A stretch of DNA of 64,000 bases from Alloacidobacterium dinghuense (GCF_014274465.1 NZ_CP060394.1:558001-622000); one strand, 5' to 3'; positions 35,014 through 45,045 are shown, numbered from the stretch's first letter. The notes: generated by a model not told the origin, from the sequence alone. A program made the numbers and translations.

Positions 35014-36564
35014 ATGTCTGCTGTCACTGCATCGCCGCTCACCTCTTCTTTGAAACATTCTGACGCAAACACCAAGCAACTTAAGCACTGGATCGGTGGG
35101 AATCCTGTTGAGGGATCATCGGGCCGGTTTGCCGATGTTTTTCATCCTGCTTCAGGTCTGGTCCAGGCACGCGTACCTCTGGCCAATGCAGATGAAGTGG
35201 ATAAGGCAGTTGCTGCGGCTGCCGCGGCATTTCCTGACTGGTCTTCGCAGCCTCCGCTACGGCGTGCGCGCGTCATGTTTCGCTTCCGCGAGATATTCGA
35301 ACGGCGAATCGAGGAAGTTGCTGTGTTGATTAACCGAGAGCATGGCAAAGTACTGTCTGATGCGAGAGGAGAGGCGACTCGGGGCCTTGAGGTTGTTGAG
35401 TTTGCTACCGGCATTCCGCAATTACTAAAGGGGGAATTCACTGAACAAGTGGGAGCGGGCATCGATAGCTGGTCCATGCGCCAGCCGCTCGGAGTGGTGG
35501 CAGGTATTACGCCATTCAACTTCCCTGCCATGGTGCCAATGTGGATGTTTCCGATCGCTCTTGCCTGCGGGAACACGTTTATCTTGAAGCCGAGCGAGCG
35601 CGACCCGAGCTCGTCGGTTCTGCTCGCTGAAATGTTGAAGGAAGCCGGTTTACCGGACGGAGTCTTCAATGTTGTGCATGGCGACAAAGTGGCTGTCGAT
35701 GCCATCCTCGCGCATCCGACGATCCAGGCCGTGAGCTTTGTTGGCTCAACGCCGATTGCCGAGTATGTATATCGAGAAGGCACGAAACATGGGAAACGTG
35801 TACAGGCTCTGGGTGGTGCTAAGAATCACATGATCGTGATGCCGGATGCCGACCTGGATCAGGCCGCTGACGCACTTACCAGCGCAGCGTACGGATCGGC
35901 AGGCGAGCGATGCATGGCAATCAGCGTGGCAGTCGCGGTAGGAAGTCAGACGGCCGATACGCTGATTGAAAAGCTTGAAAGCCGCATTGCTAAGCTCCGC
36001 GTCGGAGATGGCACGAAGGAGGAGGCCGATCTCGGTCCACTCATCACGAAGCCGCATCTCGACAAAGTCAGTAACTATGTCGAACTCGGGGGCAGGGAGG
36101 GTGCCGAGCTTGTTGTCGACGGTCGTGCAAGTGCATTGCCACACGGTGAAGGCTTTTTCCTCGGTGCCTGTCTCTTCGATCACGTAAAACCGGAGATGCG
36201 GATTTACAAGGAAGAGATCTTCGGACCTGTACTCGGGGTCGTCCGCGTGAATAATTTTGAGACCGCTTTGCAGCTCGTGAATGAGCACGAATACGGTAAC
36301 GGCACATCGCTTTTCACGCGCGATGGTGATACCGCACGGGACTTTACTCGCCGTGTGCAGGCCGGTATGGTCGGTATCAATGTTCCGATCCCGGTGCCGA
36401 TGGCATTTCATAGCTTTGGCGGGTGGAAACGGTCATTGTTCGGTGATCATGCTGTACACGGACCGGAAGGGGTACGCTTTTATACCCGATTGAAAACGGT
36501 AACGGCACGATGGCCTACAGGCATTCGGACTGGCGTTGACACTAGCATGCCAACGCTCGGATAG
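35014..36564 (+). CDS. mmsA: CoA-acylating (methyl)malonate-semialdehyde dehydrogenase
   Basis: The 516-residue aldehyde dehydrogenase matches Mms[22 protein letters not shown] at the N-terminus, [51 protein letters not shown] and the nucleophile C300 in [11 protein letters not shown]. MmsA converts methylmalonate or malonate semialdehyde plus CoA and NAD to propionyl- or acetyl-CoA. A clear Shine-Dalgarno sequence (AAAGGAG) precedes the ATG. It lies at the end of the purine operon but suits the facing pyrimidine operon, whose aminotransferase should produce malonate semialdehyde from beta-alanine. Confidence 0.93.
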   Translation: MSAVTASPLTSSLKHSDANTKQLKHWIGGNPVEGSSGRFADVFHPASGLVQARVPLANADEVDKAVAAAAAAFPDWSSQPPLRRARVMFRFREIFERRIEEVAVLINREHGKVLSDARGEATRGLEVVEFATGIPQLLKGEFTEQVGAGIDSWSMRQPLGVVAGITPFNFPAMVPMWMFPIALACGNTFILKPSERDPSSSVLLAEMLKEAGLPDGVFNVVHGDKVAVDAILAHPTIQAVSFVGSTPIAEYVYREGTKHGKRVQALGGAKNHMIVMPDADLDQAADALTSAAYGSAGERCMAISVAVAVGSQTADTLIEKLESRIAKLRVGDGTKEEADLGPLITKPHLDKVSNYVELGGREGAELVVDGRASALPHGEGFFLGACLFDHVKPEMRIYKEEIFGPVLGVVRVNNFETALQLVNEHEYGNGTSLFTRDGDTARDFTRRVQAGMVGINVPIPVPMAFHSFGGWKRSLFGDHAVHGPEGVRFYTRLKTVTARWPTGIRTGVDTSMPTLG

Positions 36565-36570
36565 ATCGCT

Positions 36571-36609
36571 CACTAGAAGGGCCGCTTAGACAGAGCGGCC
36601 CTTCTAGTG
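36571..36609. terminator. Strong bidirectional hairpin between the purine and pyrimidine operons
   Basis: A perfect 16-bp stem (36571-36586 with 36594-36609) encloses a 7-base loop. Neither side carries a real T run, so it may act as a barrier or a factor-assisted terminator. It lies 6 bp after the mmsA stop and 12 bp after the stop of the facing aminotransferase gene. Confidence 0.8.
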
Positions 36610-36621
36610 TCCAGACCGTGA

Positions 36622-38001
36622 TTAGTTTGTTACGCACTGCTCGTCAGCAATATGCAGATGCTTGTCGAGGGTATCGATCCCTCGTTCGATCTCTTCTTCC
36701 GTGATGATGAGGGGCGGCGCAATTACGAAGTGACTCACCCATGCCTGCATGATGACGCCATCTGCCAATGTTTTCGCGGCGATCTGATCGACTACCAGAG
36801 CCTTGCTGGAGACTTTGTCAGCGTAAGTGTTGAACGGCTCCTTGGTTTTCTGGTTTTTTACCAAGTCGACAGCCCAGAACAGTCCTTTTCCGCGCACATC
36901 TCCTATGCTTGGGTGCTTGGACTTGAGCGTATTTAGCTTTTCTTCGACAAATGGACCTAGCTTCCGCGTTCGTTCCACAAGGCCGAGCCGCCTCATTTCC
37001 TGAATTGTGGCGACCGCCGGAAGGAGCGTCATCGGATGTGCTTCATAAGTGTGTCCATGCGCGAAGTAGTGGTCCTGAAAAAAATCGCCGATCTTCTCTG
37101 ACGTTGCACAGAGGCCCAGTGGTACATAGGCCGATGTGATGCCTTTCGCCGTGCAGAGAATGTCCGGCGTTACGTCCCAGAGGTTCATTGCGAACCACTC
37201 TCCGGAGCGTCCCCATCCGCTCATGACTTCGTCGGCGATCAGCAATACCCCAGTTTCATCGCAAATGCGGCGCAGCTTTGGCATGTATTCGGGTGGCGGA
37301 ACAATCACGCCATTTGTGCCGACGATTGGCTCAACCAAGACCGCCGCTACATCGGATTCATTGCGGATCATGTGCTCAAGATAGTCGGCGCAAGCAATTC
37401 CGCATTCCGGATAAGTGTGTTTGATTGGGCACTTGTAGCAGTGCACTTCTGGCCCAAAAATAATTCCTGGGCCTTTGCCGCGAGGCTCCATTGACCAGCG
37501 TCGCGGATCGCCTGTTGCAGCGATCGATCCCGCAGTCGAACCATGATAGGAGCGGTAGCGTGCGATGATTTTGGTCTTGCCTGTGTACATCCGAGCAATC
37601 TTGAAGGCGGCTTCGTTTGCGTCGGTGCCGGATGTTGTGAAGAAGAATTTGTTCAACCCCTTCGGCAGAACTTCAAGCAATAGCTTTGATAATTCGGCGC
37701 GCGCGGTCGTAGTGTAACCAGGTAGCGCATAGGCCAGGTCCTGAGCCTGCTTAGCGATGGAGTCTATAACGGCTTGATTCTTGTGCCCGAGGTTCATGCA
37801 CATCAGCTGCGCCGAAAAGTCTAGATATCGCTTGCCATTGGCATCGATGATGTAGCACCCCTCAGAGTCAACAATGTGAAGCGGGTTCCAGCCCTTCTGA
37901 AACCGCCATGTTCCGTAGTTTGTCTCGCGCGTAATTCGTACGACTTCTTCTGAGGTCAATTCTGTAGCGGAAGACTGCGTCATTGTTTCGTTAGGAGTCA
38001 T
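36622..38001 (-). CDS. Class III aminotransferase, probably beta-alanine:oxoacid
   Basis: The 459-residue PLP enzyme has the class III signatures FFTTSGTDANEAAFKIAR, YRSYHGSTAGSIAATG, the Asp in LLIADEVMSGWGRSGEWFA and the PLP lysine in LCTAKGITSAYVPLG. The fold also includes taurine:pyruvate and omega-amino acid aminotransferases. In this operon, after dihydropyrimidinase and beta-ureidopropionase, beta-alanine (or beta-aminoisobutyrate) is the expected amino donor, giving malonate semialdehyde for MmsA. The start overlaps the stop of the NCS1 permease gene by 4 bp; an ATG at 37983 is an alternative start. Confidence 0.88.
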   Translation of the reverse strand: MTPNETMTQSSATELTSEEVVRITRETNYGTWRFQKGWNPLHIVDSEGCYIIDANGKRYLDFSAQLMCMNLGHKNQAVIDSIAKQAQDLAYALPGYTTTARAELSKLLLEVLPKGLNKFFFTTSGTDANEAAFKIARMYTGKTKIIARYRSYHGSTAGSIAATGDPRRWSMEPRGKGPGIIFGPEVHCYKCPIKHTYPECGIACADYLEHMIRNESDVAAVLVEPIVGTNGVIVPPPEYMPKLRRICDETGVLLIADEVMSGWGRSGEWFAMNLWDVTPDILCTAKGITSAYVPLGLCATSEKIGDFFQDHYFAHGHTYEAHPMTLLPAVATIQEMRRLGLVERTRKLGPFVEEKLNTLKSKHPSIGDVRGKGLFWAVDLVKNQKTKEPFNTYADKVSSKALVVDQIAAKTLADGVIMQAWVSHFVIAPPLIITEEEIERGIDTLDKHLHIADEQCVTN

Positions 38002-39467
38002 TGTGTTGCCTCGTTTTCTTCGATAACGATAGATGGCTTAGCCAGCATCATGAGGTAGTAGAGCGTTCCGGATAGAAGGAAGCCGATAAACCAGGCGTAG
38101 TCGTACAGAAAGGCGACAGCCGGGATAAAGCGACCGACCAATGCGGCCACCACGCCAATGACAAGCGCGATCAGCGCGGCTGGATTCAGGCCGCGTCGAT
38201 ACTCATAAATTCCGCCCCGTCGGTAGAGTGAATAGCAGTCGAGTTTCGTTCCTCGCACCATAAAATAATCAGCCACCATAATCCCTGCGACTGGACCTAG
38301 CAGGCCAGAATACCCGACGAGCCATCCAAAGATGTAGCTGCCGAAGGTTTCCATCAACTTCCAGGGCATCATAGCGAGCCCAAGAAGGCCGGTGATCATA
38401 CCGCCTGTGCGAAAGCTGATGAGTCGCGGCGCGAGGTTGGAAAAATCATTCGATGGTGAAACGACATTGGCCGCGATGTTCACGTTCAGTGTCGCGACAA
38501 GTAATGCGATCAATCCGAGAAATGCAACGAACGGCTGATGGAAGCGGCCCAGAAGGGTGATTGGACTCCAGATCGGTTGACCAAAGACCACTTCTGACGC
38601 TGATGTTACCGCTATACCGATGAATGAATAGAGCGTCATCGCGACGGGCAATCCGAATGCCTGTCCGATGATCTGTGCGTCTTGATTTTTCGCATAGCGT
38701 GTAAAGTCTGGAATATTGAGCGAAAGCGTCGCCCAGTACCCGACCATTGCTGTCAGTGACGGAATGAAGAAATGGAGAAAGCTGCTGGTCGACGTAAATC
38801 TACTCGGCGCTGCCAGCATCGGGCCGAAGCCGCCTGCTTTGTGCAACATCCAAAACAGCAAAATGAGTGACATCAGCAGCATGAAAGGCGCAGAAAAACT
38901 TTGTAGGAAGCGGATGGATTCGACGCCGCGCCACACGATTGCCATATTCAGCAGCCAGAAGCCTAAGAAACATGCCCACAATACCCATGGCATGTGCATA
39001 GTCTGCGGCAACAGCACTCCAACCATCGCCGCAATTGCTTGACCGCCAAGCCATGATTGGATGCCGAACCATCCACAGGCCACGATTGCACGCAAAATCG
39101 CAGGAATGTTCGCGCCCGCAGGGCCGAACGAGGCGCGAACAAAGACTGGGAAAGGGATGCCGTACTTCGCCCCTGCGTGGGCGTTTAGTAGCATGGGAAT
39201 GAGTACGATGAGATTGCCGAGAAGGATGGTGAAGATCGCCTGCTTCCAGTTCATGCCGCCCGCGATGAGTGACGAAGCAAGCATGTAAGTCGTCACTTCC
39301 ATCGACATCGAAAACCAGAGCGCGATGTAGTTGTAGGTGCTCCACGTCCGCTGTGCAGGTTGTGTGGGTGCCAGATCTTTGTTATAGAGTCGGGAATCGG
39401 GAGCCAATTCGGCCGCGTAATGGTGCCTGTCCCGCGGATTCGCTGAAGCAGCGGCGGCTGGGATCAA
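37998..39467 (-). CDS. NCS1-family nucleobase/allantoin/hydantoin permease
   Basis: The 489 residues have about 12 membrane segments. NCS1 signatures are present: DLAPTQPAQRTWSTYNYIALWFSMSMEV in the N-terminal loop and helix 1, IPFPVFVRASFGPAGANIPAILRAIVACGWFGIQSWLGG in helices 2-3 and NIPDFTRYAKN in the middle. The family imports uracil, cytosine, allantoin or hydantoins with Na+ or H+. Tight overlap with hydA upstream and the aminotransferase downstream makes uracil, thymine or a dihydropyrimidine the best guess. Confidence 0.9.
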   Translation of the reverse strand: MIPAAAASANPRDRHHYAAELAPDSRLYNKDLAPTQPAQRTWSTYNYIALWFSMSMEVTTYMLASSLIAGGMNWKQAIFTILLGNLIVLIPMLLNAHAGAKYGIPFPVFVRASFGPAGANIPAILRAIVACGWFGIQSWLGGQAIAAMVGVLLPQTMHMPWVLWACFLGFWLLNMAIVWRGVESIRFLQSFSAPFMLLMSLILLFWMLHKAGGFGPMLAAPSRFTSTSSFLHFFIPSLTAMVGYWATLSLNIPDFTRYAKNQDAQIIGQAFGLPVAMTLYSFIGIAVTSASEVVFGQPIWSPITLLGRFHQPFVAFLGLIALLVATLNVNIAANVVSPSNDFSNLAPRLISFRTGGMITGLLGLAMMPWKLMETFGSYIFGWLVGYSGLLGPVAGIMVADYFMVRGTKLDCYSLYRRGGIYEYRRGLNPAALIALVIGVVAALVGRFIPAVAFLYDYAWFIGFLLSGTLYYLMMLAKPSIVIEENEATQ

Positions 39468-40879
39468 ACCATGCCTCCTGCGTTAGCTTCTCGCTTCACG
39501 AATCGACCGCGTCCAGTCGTGCCTAGAAACTTGCCCGGTTTGGTTGAGTTGTCGACTACCAATTCACCGCGTGAAATAACCTTGGCTGCATTGCCCTTCA
39601 CCGTCCAACCTTCGAACATGGAATAGTCCGTTGCCATGCGTTGAGTGGCTGCGGATATGGTGTACTCGGCGTTCGGGTCCCAGATTAGTATGTCTGCGTC
39701 GAGACCTTCTTTGATGGATCCTTTCTGTTTTTCCATCCCAAAGACGCGGGCGGGAGCAGTGCAACAGAGGTCAACAAACTTCTCTTGAGTGAACCAGCCG
39801 CCATTGACGCCGTAATGCCACAGAATCTGTAGCCGGTTTTCAACGCCGGGGCCGCCGTTTGGGATCTTGCTGAAGTTCCCGCGACCGAGCGATTTCTGAT
39901 CAGCGAAGCGGAATGGGCAGTGGTCCGTGGAAACCACTACAAGTGAGCCGTCTGTGAGCGCTTGCCACAACACTTTCTGGTTCCACTTCTCACGCAGTGG
40001 GGGAGTGAAGACAAACTTGGCCTCATCCCAACTCTTGCCCGGCATCTGGTCTTCAATCGAGAGCACCAGATACTGTGTGCACGTCTCCGCCAGAGCTTTA
40101 GCACCGCGCTCTTGCAGATGCTTCAATTCGTCAAGCGCATACGCGTTAGACAGGTGCACAATGTAGACCGCAGCTCCGGCCATGTCAGCAAGGGCAATCG
40201 CGCGATGCGTGGCCTCGGCCTCGGCTTTCGGCGAGCGGGACAACGCGTGATAATGTGGTGCAGTCTTGCCCTCGGCCAGCATCTGCGCGACGACGATGTC
40301 GATAGCGCTGCCATTCTCCGCGTGGATGCAGCAGAGGGCGTTCAGCTTTGCCGCTTTTTGCATCACTTTGAACATCAGGCCGTCATCAATCATCAACACG
40401 CCGGGATAGGCCATGAATAGCTTAAAGCTGGAAACACCCTCGGCAACCATCTCCTCCATCTCGCGCAGTCCTTGCGAGCCATCGCCCGGGCCGAGATCGG
40501 TTACTGCCATATGGAGGGAGAAATCGATACATGCCTTGTTGTCCGATTTCTTTCTCCACGTATCGTAGGCTTCGCGCATTGTGCGGCCTTGCGACTGTAA
40601 TGCGAAGTCTATGAGCATTGTCGTTCCACCCACGGCTGCAGCTTGTGTGCCGGTCGTGTAGTCGTCAGCGGAAACAGTGCCTCCAAAGGGCATATCAAGA
40701 TGCGTATGCACGTCGATGCCGCCAGGCATGACAAGAAGGTCTGTCGCATCGACAGTCGTGTGGCCGGTCGCGTTAATCTTATCGCCGACTTTCGCAATCT
40801 TCTCGCCGTCGATCAGCACATCGGTCTTCTTCGACCCGTCAGCGTTAACCACCGTGCCGTTCTTGATCAGAATTCCCAT
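39464..40879 (-). CDS. hydA: Dihydropyrimidinase
   Basis: The 471-residue cyclic amidohydrolase has the HTH metal motif (58-60 in GGIDVHTHLDMPFGG), the carbamylated lysine in GVSSFKLFMAYPG, CIHAENG, a VHLSNAYAL segment and the Asp in STDHCPF. The DMPFGG form is characteristic of D-hydantoinase/dihydropyrimidinase. It opens dihydrouracil or dihydrothymine to N-carbamoyl-beta-amino acids. It overlaps the NCS1 gene by 4 bp and follows preA by 46 bp. Confidence 0.94.
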   Translation of the reverse strand: MGILIKNGTVVNADGSKKTDVLIDGEKIAKVGDKINATGHTTVDATDLLVMPGGIDVHTHLDMPFGGTVSADDYTTGTQAAAVGGTTMLIDFALQSQGRTMREAYDTWRKKSDNKACIDFSLHMAVTDLGPGDGSQGLREMEEMVAEGVSSFKLFMAYPGVLMIDDGLMFKVMQKAAKLNALCCIHAENGSAIDIVVAQMLAEGKTAPHYHALSRSPKAEAEATHRAIALADMAGAAVYIVHLSNAYALDELKHLQERGAKALAETCTQYLVLSIEDQMPGKSWDEAKFVFTPPLREKWNQKVLWQALTDGSLVVVSTDHCPFRFADQKSLGRGNFSKIPNGGPGVENRLQILWHYGVNGGWFTQEKFVDLCCTAPARVFGMEKQKGSIKEGLDADILIWDPNAEYTISAATQRMATDYSMFEGWTVKGNAAKVISRGELVVDNSTKPGKFLGTTGRGRFVKREANAGGMV

Positions 40880-40925
40880 CGTGGTCGGCTCCTTAGTCCT
40901 CGATCACCACGCAGCAGATCCTGGA

Positions 40926-42341
40926 CTATATGTTTGGGTTGCCGGCAGTAACTGAACCTTCTGTAACGAGGCCGGCATTCACACGTTCGTCCCATGTCTC
41001 CGCTGGCAGTCCGTTGTCGACGCGTTCCATGGTGATGCAATCCGGAACAGGGCATACCAGAGAGCACAGATTGCAGCCGACACACTCATGCTCGTCCACG
41101 CGCGGTATACGAGCGAGCGGCGTGGAATAGGGGCCCGTGTTTTCCGGGCCGTTGAGATCCAGCTTCGGTATCGGTGTTGTACTGATTCGACCTCGGCTTT
41201 CTGCAGCTATCATCTCCGGCGTACGCGAAGTGTTCGGCGTGGGAAGTGCGCGGTCAAGATGTATGCACTGGTGTGCACCGTCCCAGCACGCCGTATAGCA
41301 AAGTTCACAACCAATGCACTTATTTTCGTGAATGTGCGCGACGATCTTGTAGTTGAGGTTGAGGTGCTTCCATTCTGCTACATTCGGCAGTGAGAGACCG
41401 CGGAAGTCGTCGATCGATTGATAACCTTTCCGCCGCATCCACGCGAGAAGGCCGTCGGCCAGGTCTTCGACGATGCGGTAACCGTAATGCATGACGGCTG
41501 TGCAGACCTGCACCGTGCCCGCGCCGAGCAGTATGAACTCGGCTGCATCCTGCCAGACGCCGATGCCTCCAATGCCAGACATCGGCAGAGCAGCCTGCTC
41601 ATCCGACATAACCTGCTGCACCATATTGAGCGCGATCGGCTTTACCGCAGGACCGCAGTAGCCACCGTGCGAACTTTTGCCGTCGACGTTGGGACGCGGT
41701 TCGAGCGTGTCCAAATCAATGCCAGTGATCGAGTTGATGGTGTTGATCGCGGAGAGCGCGTCCGCACCCGCCTGCTTGGCTGCGCGGGCCGGCATGCGGA
41801 TATCACTGATGTTCGGCGTGAGCTTGATAATCACGGGTGTTCGCGCTTTCTCTTTCACCCATTCCGTGATCTGGCCGCAATACTCAGGCACCTGCCCGAC
41901 CGCGGATCCCATGCCCCGTTCACTCATCCCGTGTGGACAGCCGAAGTTCAGTTCGAGCCCATCAGCACCTGCATCTTCGGCGCGTTGCACAATCTCATGC
42001 CATGCGTGCCGTTTTGATTCGACCATGAGGGAGGCGATGATAACGTGCTTTGGATAGCGACGTTTTACTTCGGAGATCTCACGAAGGTTTACTTCAATAG
42101 GTCGGTCGCTGATCAGTTCAATATTGTTCAAACCCATCATCCGCTGCCCATTCCAGTCGATGGATGAGTAGCGTGAACTTACATTCGTAATCGGCTCGCC
42201 AATTGTCTTCCAGACGGCGCCCCCCCAGCCTGTGTCAAACGCTCGCATAACCTGCTCGCCGCAGTTGGAAGGTGGAGCGGAGGCAAGCCAGAACGGATTC
42301 ATGCACCGGATGCCGGCGAAAGTCGTTTCAAGCGTTGGCAT
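40926..42341 (-). CDS. preA: Dihydropyrimidine dehydrogenase, catalytic subunit PreA
   Basis: About 471 residues run from the ATG at 42341 (MPTLETTFAGIRCMNPFWLASAPP); the frame continues upstream but overlaps preT. A dihydroorotate dehydrogenase-like FMN barrel carries the active-site Cys region LNFGCPHGMSERGMGSAVGQ. It is followed by a C-terminal ferredoxin domain with two [4Fe-4S] motifs (CIGCELCYTAC and CVGCNLCSLVCPVPDC). With PreT it reduces uracil and thymine to the dihydro forms using NADH. Confidence 0.94.
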   Translation of the reverse strand: MPTLETTFAGIRCMNPFWLASAPPSNCGEQVMRAFDTGWGGAVWKTIGEPITNVSSRYSSIDWNGQRMMGLNNIELISDRPIEVNLREISEVKRRYPKHVIIASLMVESKRHAWHEIVQRAEDAGADGLELNFGCPHGMSERGMGSAVGQVPEYCGQITEWVKEKARTPVIIKLTPNISDIRMPARAAKQAGADALSAINTINSITGIDLDTLEPRPNVDGKSSHGGYCGPAVKPIALNMVQQVMSDEQAALPMSGIGGIGVWQDAAEFILLGAGTVQVCTAVMHYGYRIVEDLADGLLAWMRRKGYQSIDDFRGLSLPNVAEWKHLNLNYKIVAHIHENKCIGCELCYTACWDGAHQCIHLDRALPTPNTSRTPEMIAAESRGRISTTPIPKLDLNGPENTGPYSTPLARIPRVDEHECVGCNLCSLVCPVPDCITMERVDNGLPAETWDERVNAGLVTEGSVTAGNPNI

Positions 42342-43671
42342 CTTGTCCCTCCAGCCATGCTGCGATTCCATTCCCTGCGCGTTTGCCATCAGCCACAGCG
42401 TCGACGACTTCGCGGCCGCCGTTTGCGCAGTCGCCTCCCGCGAAGTATTTCGGATTCGAAGTTTGCCCGGTCACGCGGTCGATCACTACGCGTCCTCGCT
42501 CCAGGTTGATCTTGGGACTGTCCAGAAAGTCTGTGTGCGTTCCCTGACCTATAGCCAAAATAACCAGATCGACCCGCAGCCGAATCCTTGCATCAGATTT
42601 CGGCAATAGCGACCCATCCGACGTAACTTCAAGGTGGACAAGTTCAAGCTCCTCCACCTTCTCTGTGCCCTTAATGCCGACAGGCTTCATATGCCACAGA
42701 AACTTCACGCCTTCCAGTTTTGCGTGCTCATATTCATAAGCGAAAGCAGACATCTGCTCAGGTCCGCGACGATAGATCATGTGTACCTCGTTCGCGCCTA
42801 AGCGTGCGGCAGCGTTTGCAGCATCAATCGCCGTGTTCCCGGCGCCGATGACGGCAACTCGTTCGGGAGCCGATGTGACTTGCCCGCTCTTATAGTCAGC
42901 AATATAGTCGAGCGCGTTGGTCACACCCGGCAGCGTCTCCCCCGCAATCCCGAGCCGATGTATCGCGCCCAGACCGATACCAAGAAAGATCGCGTCACGA
43001 GAGGATTCGAGCGCGGCCAGCTTCTTCGCATCCACCGTGGAATTGAAGTGGAACTGAACACCCAATTGCGTCAGCAGATCGATCTCCCGCAGGCTTTCCG
43101 CCAGCGGCAACTTATATTCGGCGATGCCATATGTGTTTAGCCCGCCAGGCAGTGGCCGAGCATCGAATATTTCTGCTCTTATGCCCCGACGCCGCAGTTC
43201 GGCTGCACAGGAAAGTGAAGCGGGTCCTCCGCCAATGAGTGCCACCGATTTGCCTGTATCTGCACCCGGCGCGAAGGGAAGAGGCGCGCTACTTTCGTAC
43301 AAGGCGTCCATTGCGAAGCGCTGGAGACGAGCGATCGCAATCGGCTGCTGATTGTAGCGGTGCATCACACATGCGCCTTCGCACAACACGGCGACGGGAC
43401 AGGCCCGTGCGCAACTGGCGCCAAGGATGTTCGCGTCAAGGATCGTTTTTGCCGATCCTTCCAGGTTGCCGCTGGCGATCTTCCTGATAAATCGCGGAAC
43501 GTCAATATGCGTAGGACAGGCTGCCGTACACGGTGCATCGAAGCAGTAGAGGCAACGGTTCGCCTCCGTAACGGCAGCTATCTTGTTGAAAGGCGGATGC
43601 AAGTCAGGAAAGCGGGCTGCGATCCGCGGCGTGTCTGGGGCTTGATCGAAAAAACTCATCGACTCACTCAT
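42328..43671 (-). CDS. preT: Dihydropyrimidine dehydrogenase, NAD(P)H/FAD subunit PreT
   Basis: About 447 residues run from the ATG at 43671; the frame is open to 43752, but the extra N-terminus is unlike the family. An N-terminal [4Fe-4S] adrenodoxin-type region (CLYCFDAPCTAACPTHIDVP and ASCARACPVAVLCEGACV) precedes two Rossmann domains: GKSVALIGGGPASLSCA for FAD and VAVIGAGNTAIDAA for NAD(P)H, and ILAIGQGTHTDFL near the end. It feeds electrons to PreA, whose gene overlaps its 3' end by 14 bp. Confidence 0.93.
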   Translation of the reverse strand: MSESMSFFDQAPDTPRIAARFPDLHPPFNKIAAVTEANRCLYCFDAPCTAACPTHIDVPRFIRKIASGNLEGSAKTILDANILGASCARACPVAVLCEGACVMHRYNQQPIAIARLQRFAMDALYESSAPLPFAPGADTGKSVALIGGGPASLSCAAELRRRGIRAEIFDARPLPGGLNTYGIAEYKLPLAESLREIDLLTQLGVQFHFNSTVDAKKLAALESSRDAIFLGIGLGAIHRLGIAGETLPGVTNALDYIADYKSGQVTSAPERVAVIGAGNTAIDAANAAARLGANEVHMIYRRGPEQMSAFAYEYEHAKLEGVKFLWHMKPVGIKGTEKVEELELVHLEVTSDGSLLPKSDARIRLRVDLVILAIGQGTHTDFLDSPKINLERGRVVIDRVTGQTSNPKYFAGGDCANGGREVVDAVADGKRAGNGIAAWLEGQDANA

Positions 43672-43803
43672 CCCGGTTCGACCTCTCAACAGCAGAACTG
43701 AGGCATCCCCTAAAGTCTGCCGGTAAGTTCCACCGGAGTCCTGATTATGCAATATTTCTGCACAAACGGGGAGTGGTCCTAATTGTACGTTGAGGCTATT
43801 GGT

Positions 43804-45045
43804 CTATGGATGCTGGGTCCAGCAGCCGATGGTTTTTTGGGCCAGACGATTGAATGCAATCACAGCCTGCTCGATATGAGCGCGATTCGTGTCCTCCGCG
43901 CGATTGTGGCTCAAGCCATTCAAGGACTGCACAAACATCATCACGGTGGGGATGCCTATGCGCGCCACTTCAGCTGCATCGTGCAAAGGTCCGGAGGGAA
44001 GCTGCTCCGACACTCCGGCTGTCTCGACGATGGCTTCCTCACACAACTGGATCAAGTCAGGGTGAAAAGGGATTGGTTCGATCGACCAGATTTTCGACCA
44101 TTCAACCGAGCAGCGTTCTTCCCCAGCGAACCGCTCACTGGCTTCTCTGGCTTCACGAAGCATTTCTGCCAATATCCCCGCGTCGAGATCACGCATATCG
44201 AGCGTTGTCTCGCAGCGGCCCACCACGGCTGTCACAATGCCGGGAAAAGTCTTCACGCTGCCCATCGTTGCCACCGACTGAGAATGTTTACGCGCGATCG
44301 GTCTTATTTCAAGAGCTAATTTTGCGGCAGCGGCTAATGCGTCGCGTCTGGCGGCCATCGGAGTAGAGCCGGAGTGCGCTTCCTGCCCGTGAAATGTGAT
44401 CGCCCAGCGCTCGACACCTTTCGTGCCCTGCACGACTGCAAGCGGTTTCTGGAGCTTTTCGAGAATTGGACCCTGCTCAATATGCAACTCAAGATATGCC
44501 GCGATGTTCTTTTGTTCGCGACAGGACTCGCCAATGCGATCTACATCGACGCCGCAGCCTTGCAGAGCGGCTTCAAGTGTTGTCCCTTCACGATCCGTCC
44601 GCACCCGGTCAGCATCGATAGTATGGCTGCCAGCAAATGCTGACGATCCAAAAAGACTCCGGCCAAAGCGGGCGCCTTCTTCGTCTGCCCAATCCACCAA
44701 CCGCATCGTGTACGGCGGCTTGCCGTTGTACTCCTTTGCGAAGCTCGTGAGCACCTCTAACCCCGCTAGCACGCCGAGGCAGCCATCGAGCCAGCCGCCG
44801 TTCGGCACCGAATCAAGATGGCTGCCAATCACCAGAGTCTTTTCTGATTCGCCCTTGAGCGTCATCCAATGATTGGCCGCTGAATCATAGTGGTGTTCTA
44901 CCGGCAGGCTCTTCAGTTTTTCTTCGAACCATGCGCGCGCTTTGAGCCAGACCGGTGTCCAGGCTACGCGCTGGGCTCCATGTTCGTCAGATGTAAGGGA
45001 GCGAAGTTCATCAAGATTGCGCAGTACAGTCTTCGGATCGACCAT
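43804..45045 (-). CDS. Beta-ureidopropionase (M20-family N-carbamoyl-beta-alanine amidohydrolase)
   Basis: About 413 residues run from the ATG at 45045 (MVDPKTVLRNLDELRSLTSDEHGAQRVAWT, the typical start); ATG 45099 and an open frame to 45225 are possible extensions. Metal and substrate motifs: GSHLDSVPNGGWLDGCLGV, ADEEGARFGRSLFGSSAFAG, LHIEQGPILE, GQEAHSGSTPMAARRDAL. It hydrolyses N-carbamoyl-beta-alanine to beta-alanine, ammonia and CO2. It heads the pyrimidine operon. It is the third M20 amidohydrolase in the island and differs from the other two in its substrate-loop residues. Confidence 0.86.
   Translation of the reverse strand: MVDPKTVLRNLDELRSLTSDEHGAQRVAWTPVWLKARAWFEEKLKSLPVEHHYDSAANHWMTLKGESEKTLVIGSHLDSVPNGGWLDGCLGVLAGLEVLTSFAKEYNGKPPYTMRLVDWADEEGARFGRSLFGSSAFAGSHTIDADRVRTDREGTTLEAALQGCGVDVDRIGESCREQKNIAAYLELHIEQGPILEKLQKPLAVVQGTKGVERWAITFHGQEAHSGSTPMAARRDALAAAAKLALEIRPIARKHSQSVATMGSVKTFPGIVTAVVGRCETTLDMRDLDAGILAEMLREAREASERFAGEERCSVEWSKIWSIEPIPFHPDLIQLCEEAIVETAGVSEQLPSGPLHDAAEVARIGIPTVMMFVQSLNGLSHNRAEDTNRAHIEQAVIAFNRLAQKTIGCWTQHP

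Noticed and set aside
35142-36411. Two overlapping minus-strand frames of 213 and 221 codons within mmsA
   Set aside because: The plus strand encodes a full aldehyde dehydrogenase with catalytic Cys. The antisense frames have no domain features.
41418-42017. A 199-codon plus-strand frame opposite preA
   Set aside because: It is antisense to a complete PreA with FMN-barrel and two [4Fe-4S] motifs, and its composition is not protein-like.
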